From NCBI GenBank assembly GCA_964630925.1, contig CAZVZK010000007.1:1-64000 (forward strand): DNA of 64,000 nucleotides, written 5' to 3'. The notes below the pieces were generated by a model. The model ran no database searches and was not told the origin of the DNA. It saw only the letters and a list, made by a program, of their open reading frames with translations. The stretch's first letter is position 1, and every line of letters begins with the position of its first letter. The stretch is from RGDT01 sp964630925. GTDB lineage: Bacteria > Planctomycetota > Planctomycetia > Gemmatales > Gemmataceae. This document shows, piece by piece, positions 32,164 to 41,400 of this stretch. A program made the position numbers and the translations under genes.

Positions 32164-35100
32164 TCAGCGCCAGTCGCCGCTCAGCACGAAGGCGGCCCAG
32201 TAGAAGGGCGGCACGCGCCCGCCCTTCGCCATGTCCTTGATGACCTCCGGCTTGAGGGAGACGCCGCGCACGGTACCGCCCTCGGCCTTGCCGTTGAGCA
32301 TCGCCATCTGCGCCCGCCGCAGCGCCTCCGCCTTGCCTGCCACACCCTTCGGGTCCCACGCGGCCTTGTAGAAGTCGCCCATCAGGATCTGCGTCGCCCT
32401 GTCATCCACGCTCCAGAGGGAGGCGATGACGCTCCGCGCCCCGGCGATCTGGAAGGCACGCTGCAGCCCGAGGAGGCCCTCGCCGCCCGCCACCGTGCCG
32501 AGGCCCGTCTCACATGCCGAAAGGACGGCCAGCTCGAGCCCGGAGAGGTCCATCTCGGAGACCTCGAGCGCGGTGAGGATGCCGTCCTCCTCGCCCCCCC
32601 TTCGGCTCGCGGTTGGCCCCCGCGAGGGCGAGGCCGGACAGCAGCAGCGGGGGCCAGCCCGCCACGCCCTCCACGCCGAAGGGGCCGGACGGCCTGCCGG
32701 GGGCCAGCGCCGATTTGACGGCCTCGTCGGCGAAGTAGCCGTGCGTGGCGATGTGCGCGTAACGCACCCCCGCGAGCGCCTCCCGGACCGCCTTCTTCGT
32801 CGCGGCGTCCTTCGCCAGCGCGATGACCGACGCGCCCTTGAATCGCAGACTGAACGATCTGGAAACGGAGGCGGCCTCGGCGGCCGTGGCGGGCAGCCCG
32901 CCCCACGAGCGCGGAGCGCCCGCCGGGGCGGATCGCACGCCGCCAGCGTCTGCCCGCGCGACGGCGGCCCGGTCGTAATCCACGTCGCCGACCACGAGCA
33001 GCGACGGCTTCAGCGCGGCCTCCATCGCCCGAGGCTTCAGGAGATCCGGCAACGCCTGCGGCGTGGGGATCACCGCGAGCGCGATGTCTTCGACCAGATA
33101 CGACCCTGCTTTCTTCCCCGGCAGCGCGGCGAAGGGGAGAGGGCTGAGCACGTCCGGGGAGATGAGGGCGGCCGTCGCGCCGTCGAGGTGCTTCTCCACC
33201 GGCGACCAGATGAGGGCCTTCACCTTCGCCCCGAGGGCGAGCCCGTCCTGCCCCTTCACAAGCTGGGACCGCCAGGCGCGAACCACCCCCGCCAGGTCCG
33301 CTGCCGCCGTGAGGTCGACGCGGGCCGTCGGCCGGCCCTTGCGTGTGACGAAGGCGATGAACCGGGAATCCGGGCGCGGCTGGCCGCGCCGCGCCGGGTA
33401 GGCGTCCCGCCCGATGTAGTGGTAGTCGATGAGGGCCACCCCGTCGGGCAGCGCCTTCGCCAGCGCCTCGGGGGAGGGCCGCTCGCGCTCCCGCTGCTCT
33501 CGGAAGCCGGCGGACAGACGCGACAGGGCGGCCTGGGCCCGCTCCTGCTCCTCCTGTAGCTCCTTCATCCGGGCCAGCGTGGGTGACGGGGACAGCTTCA
33601 GGGCCGCCAGCTCGCGTGTGACGGCCTGGAGGCGCCCGGCGGCGTCGCGGGTGGCGGGGTCGTCGGCGAGGCGGAGGAACAGCCGGCGCTCCTGCTGGCG
33701 CAGCAGGGCCGCGCCTTTCCAGACCAGAGCGTGGGCGTACGGCGATTGCGTGCCGGGTGCGTCGGGCAGGGCGAGGCATGCGTCGAGCTGGCGGCGGAAG
33801 CCGCGGGCGGCGTTCAGGTATCCACGGTCCGAGAAGTGGGACGCCTCGCGCAGGTCGGCCAGGGCGAGGGCCATCGCCCGGTCCCCGAGCCGCGCCGCCT
33901 CCTTCACCTCACCCACCTCCCCGTGCGACATGGCGAGGTGGGTGAGGAGCGAGCCGTACTGGAGGGACCGCTCCCCGTGCGTCGCCCCCGTGACGGCAAG
34001 CGCCTTCTTGAGCAGTGGCAGGGCCGCCTCGTGATCGCCCTCGGCCTGGCGCAGGATCGCCAGGCACCCGAGCGCCCGCGCGTGCTTCGGGTCGCGTTCG
34101 CCCAGCGCCCGCGTCACCTCGACGGCCTCCGCGAGCAGGGGCCGGGCCGCCTCGAGGTCCCAGACGGCGAGGTGCAGCACCCCCAGGACGTGCAGGCTGA
34201 TGGCGTAGTCCGGGTGCCTCGTCCCCACGCGTTTCTTGCGCAGCGCCAGGGCCTGCTTGGCGGCGTCGATGGCCAGGCCGAATTCGAACATCTCGCCGTA
34301 AGCCGTGGCCAGGTTCGCCAGGCCGGTGGCGTACTCGGGGTGGTTGATGCCGAGCGTCTCGCGGCGGATCTTGAGGGAGCGCTGGTGCAGGGGGAGTGCC
34401 TTGGCGTTGTCGCCCATCATGCCGTGGATGAGCGCCAGGCACGCCAGGGAGCTGGCGTACTCGGGGTCGCGCTCGCCGTTGGCACGGCGCCGGTTGGCGA
34501 CGGCCCTGGTCATGAGCGGCAGGGCGGCCACGTTATCGCCGCTGTGGTGGTACAGCATGGCGAGGTTGTGCAGGGCCGTGGCGTACTCGGAGCTGTCCGG
34601 CCCCATCGTCGCCAGTTGGAGGGCGGCCGCCCGGCGGAGGTGACGCACGGCAGATGGGTAGTCGCCGACGGTGCGGTGGATCTCGCCGAGGTTGTTGAGC
34701 AGGGAGGCGAAGGCCGGGTGCGCGACCCCGTCCCCCAGCCGCGCGGCCATCGCGGCGTGCGCCTTCTGGGCGGCGGCGAGGGCCTCCTTGTAACGCCCCA
34801 GGCTGAGCAGGCTGGCCGCGGCGGCGCTGAGGACGGTGCCGTACATGGGGTGCTTGCCGGCCAGGGGCCCTTCGTGCAGGGCGACTGCCTCCTTCGAGAT
34901 CGTGAGGGCCTCCTCCGTGCGTCCGGCCCGATAGGCCTCGACGGCCTTCTTCTGGAGGGCGAACGCCCGGGCGCCGGCCTCGCGCTGTTCGGGGGTGCGT
35001 TTCTCCTGGACGCGGGCCTCGTCGGCGACGACGCGGTCCTCGATGGCGTGCCAGTCTCCTGCGCCGTGGAGGGCGGCCGAGATGCCCCACAGGAGGTCGC

Positions 35101-35389
35101 GGTGGCGGATGGCACGCGGCCAACGGCCGAGGTCCTCTTCCCAGGTGGCGAGCCAGCTGCGGACTACGTAGGCCTGTTGGGAATGGGCCCCGTAGACACG
35201 CTCCACGGCCGCCAGCGACTTCTCGGTCACGGCGATCGGCTCGGCCCGCTTACCGGCGGCCCAATCGTCCTTTGCCCGGCGGAAGGCGGCCGCCGCCTCC
35301 ACGATGAGGTCGTACTGCGTGGCCGTCAGCTCCGCCTTCGGGGCGGCGCCGGCCGTCAACGTCATCAACACGGCGGCCATTGGGCTCAT
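32164..35389 (-). pseudogene. TPR-CHAT protease gene interrupted by a one-base frameshift
   Basis: Two overlapping reading frames encode one protein. The N-terminal frame (35389 to ~32595) carries a signal-like segment, many TPR repeats (HPEYATGLANLATAYGE) and the first half of a CHAT domain with the catalytic His (IATHGYF). The C-terminal frame (ending 32164) carries the catalytic Cys (LSACETGLG) and the rest of CHAT (SVIASLWSVDDRATQ). They shift at a run of seven C (32594-32600, G on the coding strand). Removing one G gives KGGEEDGILTALEVSEMDL and joins them. It may be a sequencing error, a true mutation or slippage; both halves are otherwise intact. Confidence 0.82.
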
Positions 35390-35402
35390 GGGCGGCTCCC
35401 GT

Positions 35403-36332
35403 TCACTCGAACGCCGTCCCCAGCGTCTTGTGGATGTACGCCCGCGCCAGCGTCAGGTCGGCCGCCGTCGCCACGTCCACGTTGGGGCGCGCCGACGTGG
35501 CCCAGCGGGCATCGATGACCATCATCCCCTTCGTCAGCTCGCCGGATGTCTCCACGTCCACCGGCATCGGCTTCACCGTCACCACCTCCGGGCGGGCGAA
35601 CGCGGCCACGGCGAGGGCGTCGTTCAGATGCACCCCCTCGGTGCCGAACAGGCCCGCCGTCGGGACCAGGGCCGACGGCAGGATCTTGCGGAGGAACGCC
35701 CCCGCCCTCGTGTGGTCGGGCGGCAGCAGGCGCAGGTCGCCCGGCGAGTAGATCAGTTTGCGTGTCACGTCGAGCGGCAGGAGCGTCACCGGCGCCCCGC
35801 AGTGCAGCACCTGCCGGGCCGCATGGGGATCGCACCAGAAGTGGAACTCGGCCACGGCGGTGGCGTCGCCCGGCTCGTGCCACGATCCGCCCACCATAAC
35901 GACCCGCTCCACCAACTTCGCCACCTCGGGGTCGCGGTCGAGGGCGCGGGCGAACGCCGTCGCCGGGCCGAGGATCAGAACCGCGGCCTCGCCGGGGCTC
36001 TGGCGGACGTGGTCGATGATGACCTTGTCGGCGGGGTGCTGCTGGTGGAGCTGGACGGCGGGCAGGCCCAGGCCACCCAGGCCGTCCGGCCCGTGCAGCG
36101 CCGTCGCGTTGCGCTCGTACTTGATGGGCAGGGCCGACCCCAGGCGCGGGTAGCGCGGCGGGTCGAGCATCTCCTGGATGATCAGCATGTTGGCGGTGGC
36201 CTGTTCCGCCTCGACGTTGCCGGCGGACGCCACGAGGGCGACCACCTCCAGGCCGGGGTCACCCAGAGCCAGGGCGATGGCGAATGCGCCGTCGATGCCG
36301 GGGTCGCCGATCAGGATCACCTTGCGTGCCAT
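35403..36332 (-). CDS. Nucleoside hydrolase-like protein
   Basis: A 309-residue member of the inosine/uridine-preferring nucleoside hydrolase family, which cleaves ribonucleosides to base and ribose. The N-terminal calcium loop reads ILIGDPGIDGAFA, keeping the Asp before Pro-Gly and the next Asp but replacing the usual second Asp of DD by Gly. VVMVGGSW and HLNDALAVAAF (third metal Asp) fit the family. The changed residue could lower or alter activity. It lies 13 bases from the CHAT gene start; the two leftward genes may form one transcript. Confidence 0.83.
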   Translation of the reverse strand: MARKVILIGDPGIDGAFAIALALGDPGLEVVALVASAGNVEAEQATANMLIIQEMLDPPRYPRLGSALPIKYERNATALHGPDGLGGLGLPAVQLHQQHPADKVIIDHVRQSPGEAAVLILGPATAFARALDRDPEVAKLVERVVMVGGSWHEPGDATAVAEFHFWCDPHAARQVLHCGAPVTLLPLDVTRKLIYSPGDLRLLPPDHTRAGAFLRKILPSALVPTAGLFGTEGVHLNDALAVAAFARPEVVTVKPMPVDVETSGELTKGMMVIDARWATSARPNVDVATAADLTLARAYIHKTLGTAFE

Positions 36333-36348
36333 CTCCGCCTCCTAAGAC

Positions 36349-36450
36349 AAGGATGAGGGATGAAGGATGAAGGATGAAAGGGGTCGCCTGATGGGCCGAC
36401 TCCCCCTCCAGAGCCTTTTTTCATCCTTCATTCTTCATCCTTCATCTTTT
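36349..36450. repeat. Word-type palindrome W3 (GGATGAA arms)
   Basis: The left arm 36349-36383 is a tandem array of GGATGAA/GGATGAG words; the right arm 36416-36450 is the inverted array (TTCATCC). The right arm runs 23 bases into trpD, so the last residues of TrpD (KMKDEE) and its stop codon are encoded by the repeat. Architecture matches W1, W2, W4 and W5. Confidence 0.8.
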
Positions 36451-37444
36451 CTAGTACCGCCGCCGCCTTCCCTGAATGGACGGACTCGCGTGCCAGGGCC
36501 ACACCATTAAGCAACGACCGTGCCCGCCCGGCGGCAAGCAGCGCCGCCGATGCATTCGCCAGCACCACGTCGAGGGCGGCCCCCGGCTCGCCGCCCAGAA
36601 CGCCGCGGATCACCGCCGCGCTCTCCTTCGGCCCCGCCACGCGCAGGGCTTCCACGGGCCACCGCGGCAGCCCGAAGTCCTCCGCCGTCCAGCCCTCCGC
36701 CGACACGGCAGCGCCCTCGACGCGGTATACCCCCGTGCGGGCGCCGAGGCTCACCTCGTCGAGGCCGTCGTCGGCATGCACCAGCAGCGCCCGCGTCACG
36801 CCGAGGCGTGCGACGGCGTCGGCCATGCGCGGTAGCCATTCGGGTCGGCCCACGCCGAGCAACTGATACGGGGCCGAGGCCGGGTTGCACAGGGGGCCGA
36901 GCTGGTTGAACATCGTGCGCACGCCCAGGCGGCGGCGCACGTCCGCGGCGCGCTTGACCGCCGGGTGGTACAGCGGGGCCAGGCAGAAGGCCATCCCGGC
37001 CTCGTGCAAACACCGCCGTGCCGCCTCCGCCGAGGCGTTCACCCCGACCCCCAGCTCCGCCAACACGTCGGCGCTGCCCGACGACCCGGACACGGCCCGG
37101 TTGCCGTGCTTGACGACGGGCACGCCGGCGCCGGCGACGACGAGCGCCGCCGCCGTGGAGATGTTGAACGTCCCCAGGCCGTCGCCGCCGGTGCCGCAGG
37201 TGTCGAGGACGCCCTCCAACCCCGTCTCCAGGGGGACGCCGTGGCGGCGCAACACACCCGCCGCGGCGGCCAGCTCTTCGCCGGTCTCGCCCTTGGCGCG
37301 CAGGGCCACCAGAAGCGCCGCCAGCTCCACGTCGCCGGCCGCGCCGGCGAAGACGCCTTCGACCAGCCCGGCCATGTCGTCCGCTGACAGGTCGCGGCGG
37401 TCGAGCAGGGCGGCGAGCGCCTCGGAGAACCCAACCCACGTCAT
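36428..37444 (-). CDS. trpD: Anthranilate phosphoribosyltransferase
   Basis: Second dedicated step of tryptophan synthesis: anthranilate plus PRPP gives phosphoribosyl-anthranilate. At 338 residues it matches the usual length. Motifs are the PRPP loop CGTGGDG (83-89), the following NIST, KHGNR (112-116), and FNQLGPLCNP. The start at 37444 (MTWVGFSEAL) was chosen over an upstream ATG at 37564 because the extra 40 residues lack similarity and would overlap the lexA promoter. No other trp genes are adjacent. Its 3' end lies within palindrome W3. Confidence 0.95.
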   Translation of the reverse strand: MTWVGFSEALAALLDRRDLSADDMAGLVEGVFAGAAGDVELAALLVALRAKGETGEELAAAAGVLRRHGVPLETGLEGVLDTCGTGGDGLGTFNISTAAALVVAGAGVPVVKHGNRAVSGSSGSADVLAELGVGVNASAEAARRCLHEAGMAFCLAPLYHPAVKRAADVRRRLGVRTMFNQLGPLCNPASAPYQLLGVGRPEWLPRMADAVARLGVTRALLVHADDGLDEVSLGARTGVYRVEGAAVSAEGWTAEDFGLPRWPVEALRVAGPKESAAVIRGVLGGEPGAALDVVLANASAALLAAGRARSLLNGVALARESVHSGKAAAVLEKMKDEE

Positions 37445-37530
37445 CGGCGCCGGCCCTCCGCACGGCCCAACCATCCCATCCCCTCCGCATGACCATACCA
37501 GATCCGTGCCGTTTGGTGGGGAAATATCGG

Positions 37531-37559
37531 TTGCGTCTGAACGCTCGTTCCCATATACT
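37531..37559 (+). promoter_or_regulatory. lexA promoter with a GAAC-N4-GTTC SOS box in the spacer
   Basis: A sigma-70-like pair, TTGCGT (37531-37536) and TATACT (37554-37559), has a 17-base spacer. GAACGCTCGTTC (37539-37550) lies inside it and exactly fits the GAAC-N4-GTTC box used by LexA in Gram-positive bacteria. It is ~79 bases before the lexA ATG. The position would let LexA block RNA polymerase and repress its own gene. The reading is by sequence match only. Confidence 0.68.
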
Positions 37560-37628
37560 TCCATGCATGGTGAACCGACGTGGCATGACGCCGCCTGTAC
37601 ACATGGGCCTCAGAACAGGAGACCGGCC

Positions 37629-38240
37629 ATGGCCGACCTCAGCACGTTGACGGCGAAGCAGCGGCAGATTTACGACTTCATCGCACAGTTCATCGAGGAT
37701 AAGGGCTACCCGCCGACGGTGCGGGACATCGGCCTTCACTTCGAGATCGAGTCGCCCAACGGCGTCATGTGCCACCTCACCGCCCTGGTGAAGAAGGGCG
37801 CGATCACGCGCAAGGGCCAGTCGGCCCGCGCCATCCAGCTCGTCGATCACATCAAGCCCAACCCGGCGGAGCTGCCGCTCATCGGTGCGGTGGCCGCGGG
37901 CACGCCGATCGAGGCGAACGAGACGAGCGAGAAGTTCAACTTCCAGGACGCCTTCGGCGGGCCGAACCACTTCGTCCTCCAGGTGCGCGGGCGGTCGATG
38001 ATCGAGGACCACATCGACGACGGGGACTTCGTCGTGATCAGGCCGCAGGAGACGGCGGAGAACGGCGAGCGCGTGGTGGCGATGATCGACCGCGAGGTGA
38101 CGCTGAAGAAGTTCTACCGTCGTGACGGCAAGGTGATCCTCCAGCCGTGCAACAGCGAGATGGCCCCCATCGAGGTGAGCCCGGAGAGCGACTCGCGCGT
38201 CCTGGGCCTGCTGGTCGGGGTGATGCGCAAGGTGAGGTGA
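37629..38240 (+). CDS. lexA: LexA SOS repressor
   Basis: The repressor of the DNA-damage response. At 203 residues it is full length. The N-terminus is a winged helix (LTAKQRQIYDFIAQFIEDKG; YPPTVRDIGLHF). The self-cleavage site is Ala90-Gly91 in AVAAGTP, with the nucleophile Ser123 in GRSMIEDHI and Lys160 in EVTLKKF, so RecA-stimulated autocleavage should be intact. The promoter upstream contains a GAAC-N4-GTTC box. The upstream frame is open, but the protein starts at MADLSTLTAK with GGAGACC before it. It converges with the long TPR gene across palindrome W4. Confidence 0.96.
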   Translation: MADLSTLTAKQRQIYDFIAQFIEDKGYPPTVRDIGLHFEIESPNGVMCHLTALVKKGAITRKGQSARAIQLVDHIKPNPAELPLIGAVAAGTPIEANETSEKFNFQDAFGGPNHFVLQVRGRSMIEDHIDDGDFVVIRPQETAENGERVVAMIDREVTLKKFYRRDGKVILQPCNSEMAPIEVSPESDSRVLGLLVGVMRKVR

Positions 38241-38244
38241 GGCA

Positions 38245-38406
38245 GAAGAAGAAGCAATTGTCCACGGATCACACGGAAAGCACGGATCAGGACCAAAGCG
38301 AGAAGGCAGGCAGAAGACCGAGCGTCTTCTGCCTGCCCCCTTTTCTTCTTATCTTGGGCTGTTATCCGTGCTTTCCGTGTGATCCGTGGACAATTGCTTC
38401 TTCTTC
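38245..38406. repeat. Word-type palindrome W4 (CACGGATCACACGGAAAG arms) with nested inner palindrome
   Basis: The 43-base arms 38245-38287 and 38364-38406 are perfect reverse complements. Inside, 38305-38337 is another perfect palindrome (14-base arms GGCAGGCAGAAGAC, loop CGAGC). It occupies the whole gap between lexA and the convergent TPR gene, and the right arm overlaps the TPR stop codon. It could act as a bidirectional terminator. Confidence 0.85.
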
Positions 38407-41400
38407 ACTCGCCCAGGGACAGCCAGCCGGCCCACGCCGCCGGGGACGGGTTGCGCGCCTTCACCGCCAGGCGGGCCTGCCGCATCGCGCGTGAGGCCGG
38501 CTGACCCGCGCCCAGGTGTTGGTGGAAGGCACGGACCACTTCGCCCCGTGCCGCGGACGGCCAGAGCGAGGAGGCCACGCTGGCGGCGCCCGAGACCACG
38601 AACGCCGCCCACACGCCGCCCACACGCGGCCAGGAGTTGGGGATGCGGTACGGCGTCTCCATGCCCGGCAGGAAGACGCACCGCGTGGACCACAAGTCGA
38701 GGGCGCTAGCGTCCAGGGCGGAGAGCTGCTCGTTGTTCGCCAGCGGCATCCACGCCTGCGCCATCGGATTCTCCCAGTGGCCCAGCCGCGGCTCCGTCAC
38801 GCGGAACCGCCACGGGCCGGCCAGGTGCAGCACCTCAGGCGAACGGGCGTCGAGTAGCGCCTGTCGGCCCGCGTCATCCGCGTTCAACGCCCGCTTCGCC
38901 TCCTGCGTCTCGTCGCCGGCCCCGCCGAACAGCGAACGCACCGCGCCCCAGAAGCCGCCGCCGGCAGGGGCCGCCCCCGCGACAAGGGAGCGCGAGCGGT
39001 CACGCGGCGGGCGGCCCTCGCGGAGCAGGTCGCGCAGGCACAGGACGGTGCGGATCTCGAAGCGGTCCAGCAGCGTCCCGCCCTCGCACGGCAGGGCGTC
39101 CAGCGGCGTGTGCATCAGCTCGCCGTCGGGCGAGAGGATCAGCCCGGCGCAGTCGGCGATGTGCGGCCAGACGCGGTCGATGATCGCCGCACGCAGGCCG
39201 GCGGCCGCGGGGGAGGACTTGCCGGCCTCCAGCTCGGCACGCCACGCCTGCACCAGAGGCTCGAAGGCATCACCTGGGCCGAGGTCGAAGAGGCGCGGGG
39301 CGCCCCGCTCCGGCCGCCAGAGCGCGAGGAGGTAGTGGCCCGGCAGGATCGCCGCCGGGGCGCGGCGGTGGACGCCCGCCGGGTCGAACTCGCGGAAGTG
39401 GATGAACTCGGCGGCGGCCCACCCCGCCGGGATACGCGGCGCCAACGCCTCCAGCGACACGCCCCACAGCGCCCGCCGCAACGCCACCTCGGGGACCGCG
39501 TCGGCGAGGACGCCCTCCAGGCGGTCTCGTTCGTCGGCCCAGGACGACAGCATCTCCTCGTGGGCCGCGGCGCCCTCCATCCCCGGGCCGTTCCAGCGGC
39601 GGGCGGCGATCTGTCGGTCGAGGAGCCACAGGCGGCGCAGCTCGTCGCGCCACCGCGGGTGGCGTGCGCCCCAGCCGGGCCAGCCGGGCCGGCCCAGCAC
39701 CTCGACCCCCGTCCGCTTGCGGCGCAGGGCGCGGGCGTAGACCCGCCCCGCCGCCTCCCCCTCGACACCGAGCCTGGCCGCCAGGGTGAGGTAGGTCTCG
39801 TTGTCCTCGTGCAGCGCCTGGCACGCCATCGCCCGCGCCTGCTCCGGCACCATCGAGACGTAGGCGGGCCACAGACGGGCGTCGTCGTCCAGGAGGGATT
39901 CGAGGATCGACAGGGCCTCGCGGCCCTTGCCGGCCAACGACCGCACCACGGCGAGGTTGTAACGCGACTTGCACGAGGACGGGTGGCCCGGCACCTCCTG
40001 GCCCTCCTCGGCGGCCGCCTGCAGGTGCGGGGCCGCCTCGCCCGGACGGCCCAGGGCGAGCAGCGCCTCGGCCAGGTTGATGCGTGCCGTCGGCAGGGCG
40101 AGGGGCGGGGCCTGCACCGTGGGGGGGCCCTCGTCCTCCTCGCCCGCCCCCGCGGCGCGTTCCAGGATGTCCAGCGCCTGCCGGCACGATTGCTCGGCCT
40201 CGTCGAAGCGGCCCAGCGCCTTGTGCAGGTCGGCCAGGGCCTGCAGGGCGGGGGCCAGGGCGGCGCTCGACGGCCCCAGGAGCCGGCGCAGCACCGTGAT
40301 GCGCTGACGGAGCATGGCCTCCGCCTCGGCGCCGCGGCCGAGGACCTGCATGACGCCGGCCTGCATGCGCAGGAGGTTGAGGAACTCCCCGTGGTCCTCG
40401 CCGAGGGTCGCCTTGACGATGTCCGACGCCTCGCGGTACAGCGAGGCGGCGTCCTCGAACCGGCCGCGGGCGGCGGCGAGGGCGGCCACGTCGGCCAGGA
40501 CGCCGGCGGCGGCGGGGTGGCCCTGGCCCACGGCGGCGCGTGTCTTCTGCAGGGCCTGGGTATAGAGGGCCTCGGCCTCGTCGTGCCGCCCACGCGCCTG
40601 CACGATGCCGGCGAGGAGGCCCAGCGTCATGGCCGACTCCTGGCCGTCCGGCCCGCGGACGGCGGCGAGCTGGGCGAGGGCACGGCGCACCAGGTCCTCC
40701 GCCTCCTCGAACTCGCCGAGGGGGCGCAGGGCGAGGGCGAGGTTGATCTGGTCCTGGGCGCGCATCAACGACTCGTTGGGGAAGGCCTCGGCGTTGATCT
40801 CCAGGATGCGGCGGAACTGGCGCTCGGCGGCGAGGTGGTCGCCTGAGCCCGCGTGCAGCCGGGCCAGGTCGCCGAGGACCTGGACGAGCGCGGGGGAGCG
40901 GGCGCCGAACATCTCCTCGAAGCGCCCGGCGACCTCCTCGAGGCCGCCGCGCGCGCCGAGGAGGTCGCCGCGCGACTGGCGGAACAGGGCGGACAGGTGG
41001 CGGGCGCGGAGGGACGGCGGGCTGTCCTCACCCGACGAGGCGGCGTGGGCCTTGACGGCCTGCTCGAAGAGCGGCTCGGCCTCGTCGAGCCGGCCCATCG
41101 ACTGGAAGACCTGCGCCTGGCCGAGGACGCTGTCGGCGAAGTCGGGGCTGTCCTCTCCGGGGTTGCTGCGCCGGATGTCGGCGGCCATCTGGTAGAAGCC
41201 GGCCGCGGCGCCCAGGTCCCCGACCTGATGATACAGCGAGGCGAGGTCGTGGACGGCGCGCGCGTACTCGGGGTGCTCGTCGCCGAGGGCGCGGCGGATG
41301 ACCTGCAAGACCTGCCGGTAGCGGACCTCGGCGGCGGGGACGTTGCCCATCTGGAGGTAAAGGCGTGCGAGGTGCTGGACGGCCCGGGCGTGGTCGGGGT

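Noticed and set aside
32164..32553. A separate small gene encoding the CHAT C-terminal half
   Set aside because: It has no start context of its own and continues exactly the domain of the preceding frame after one base is removed.
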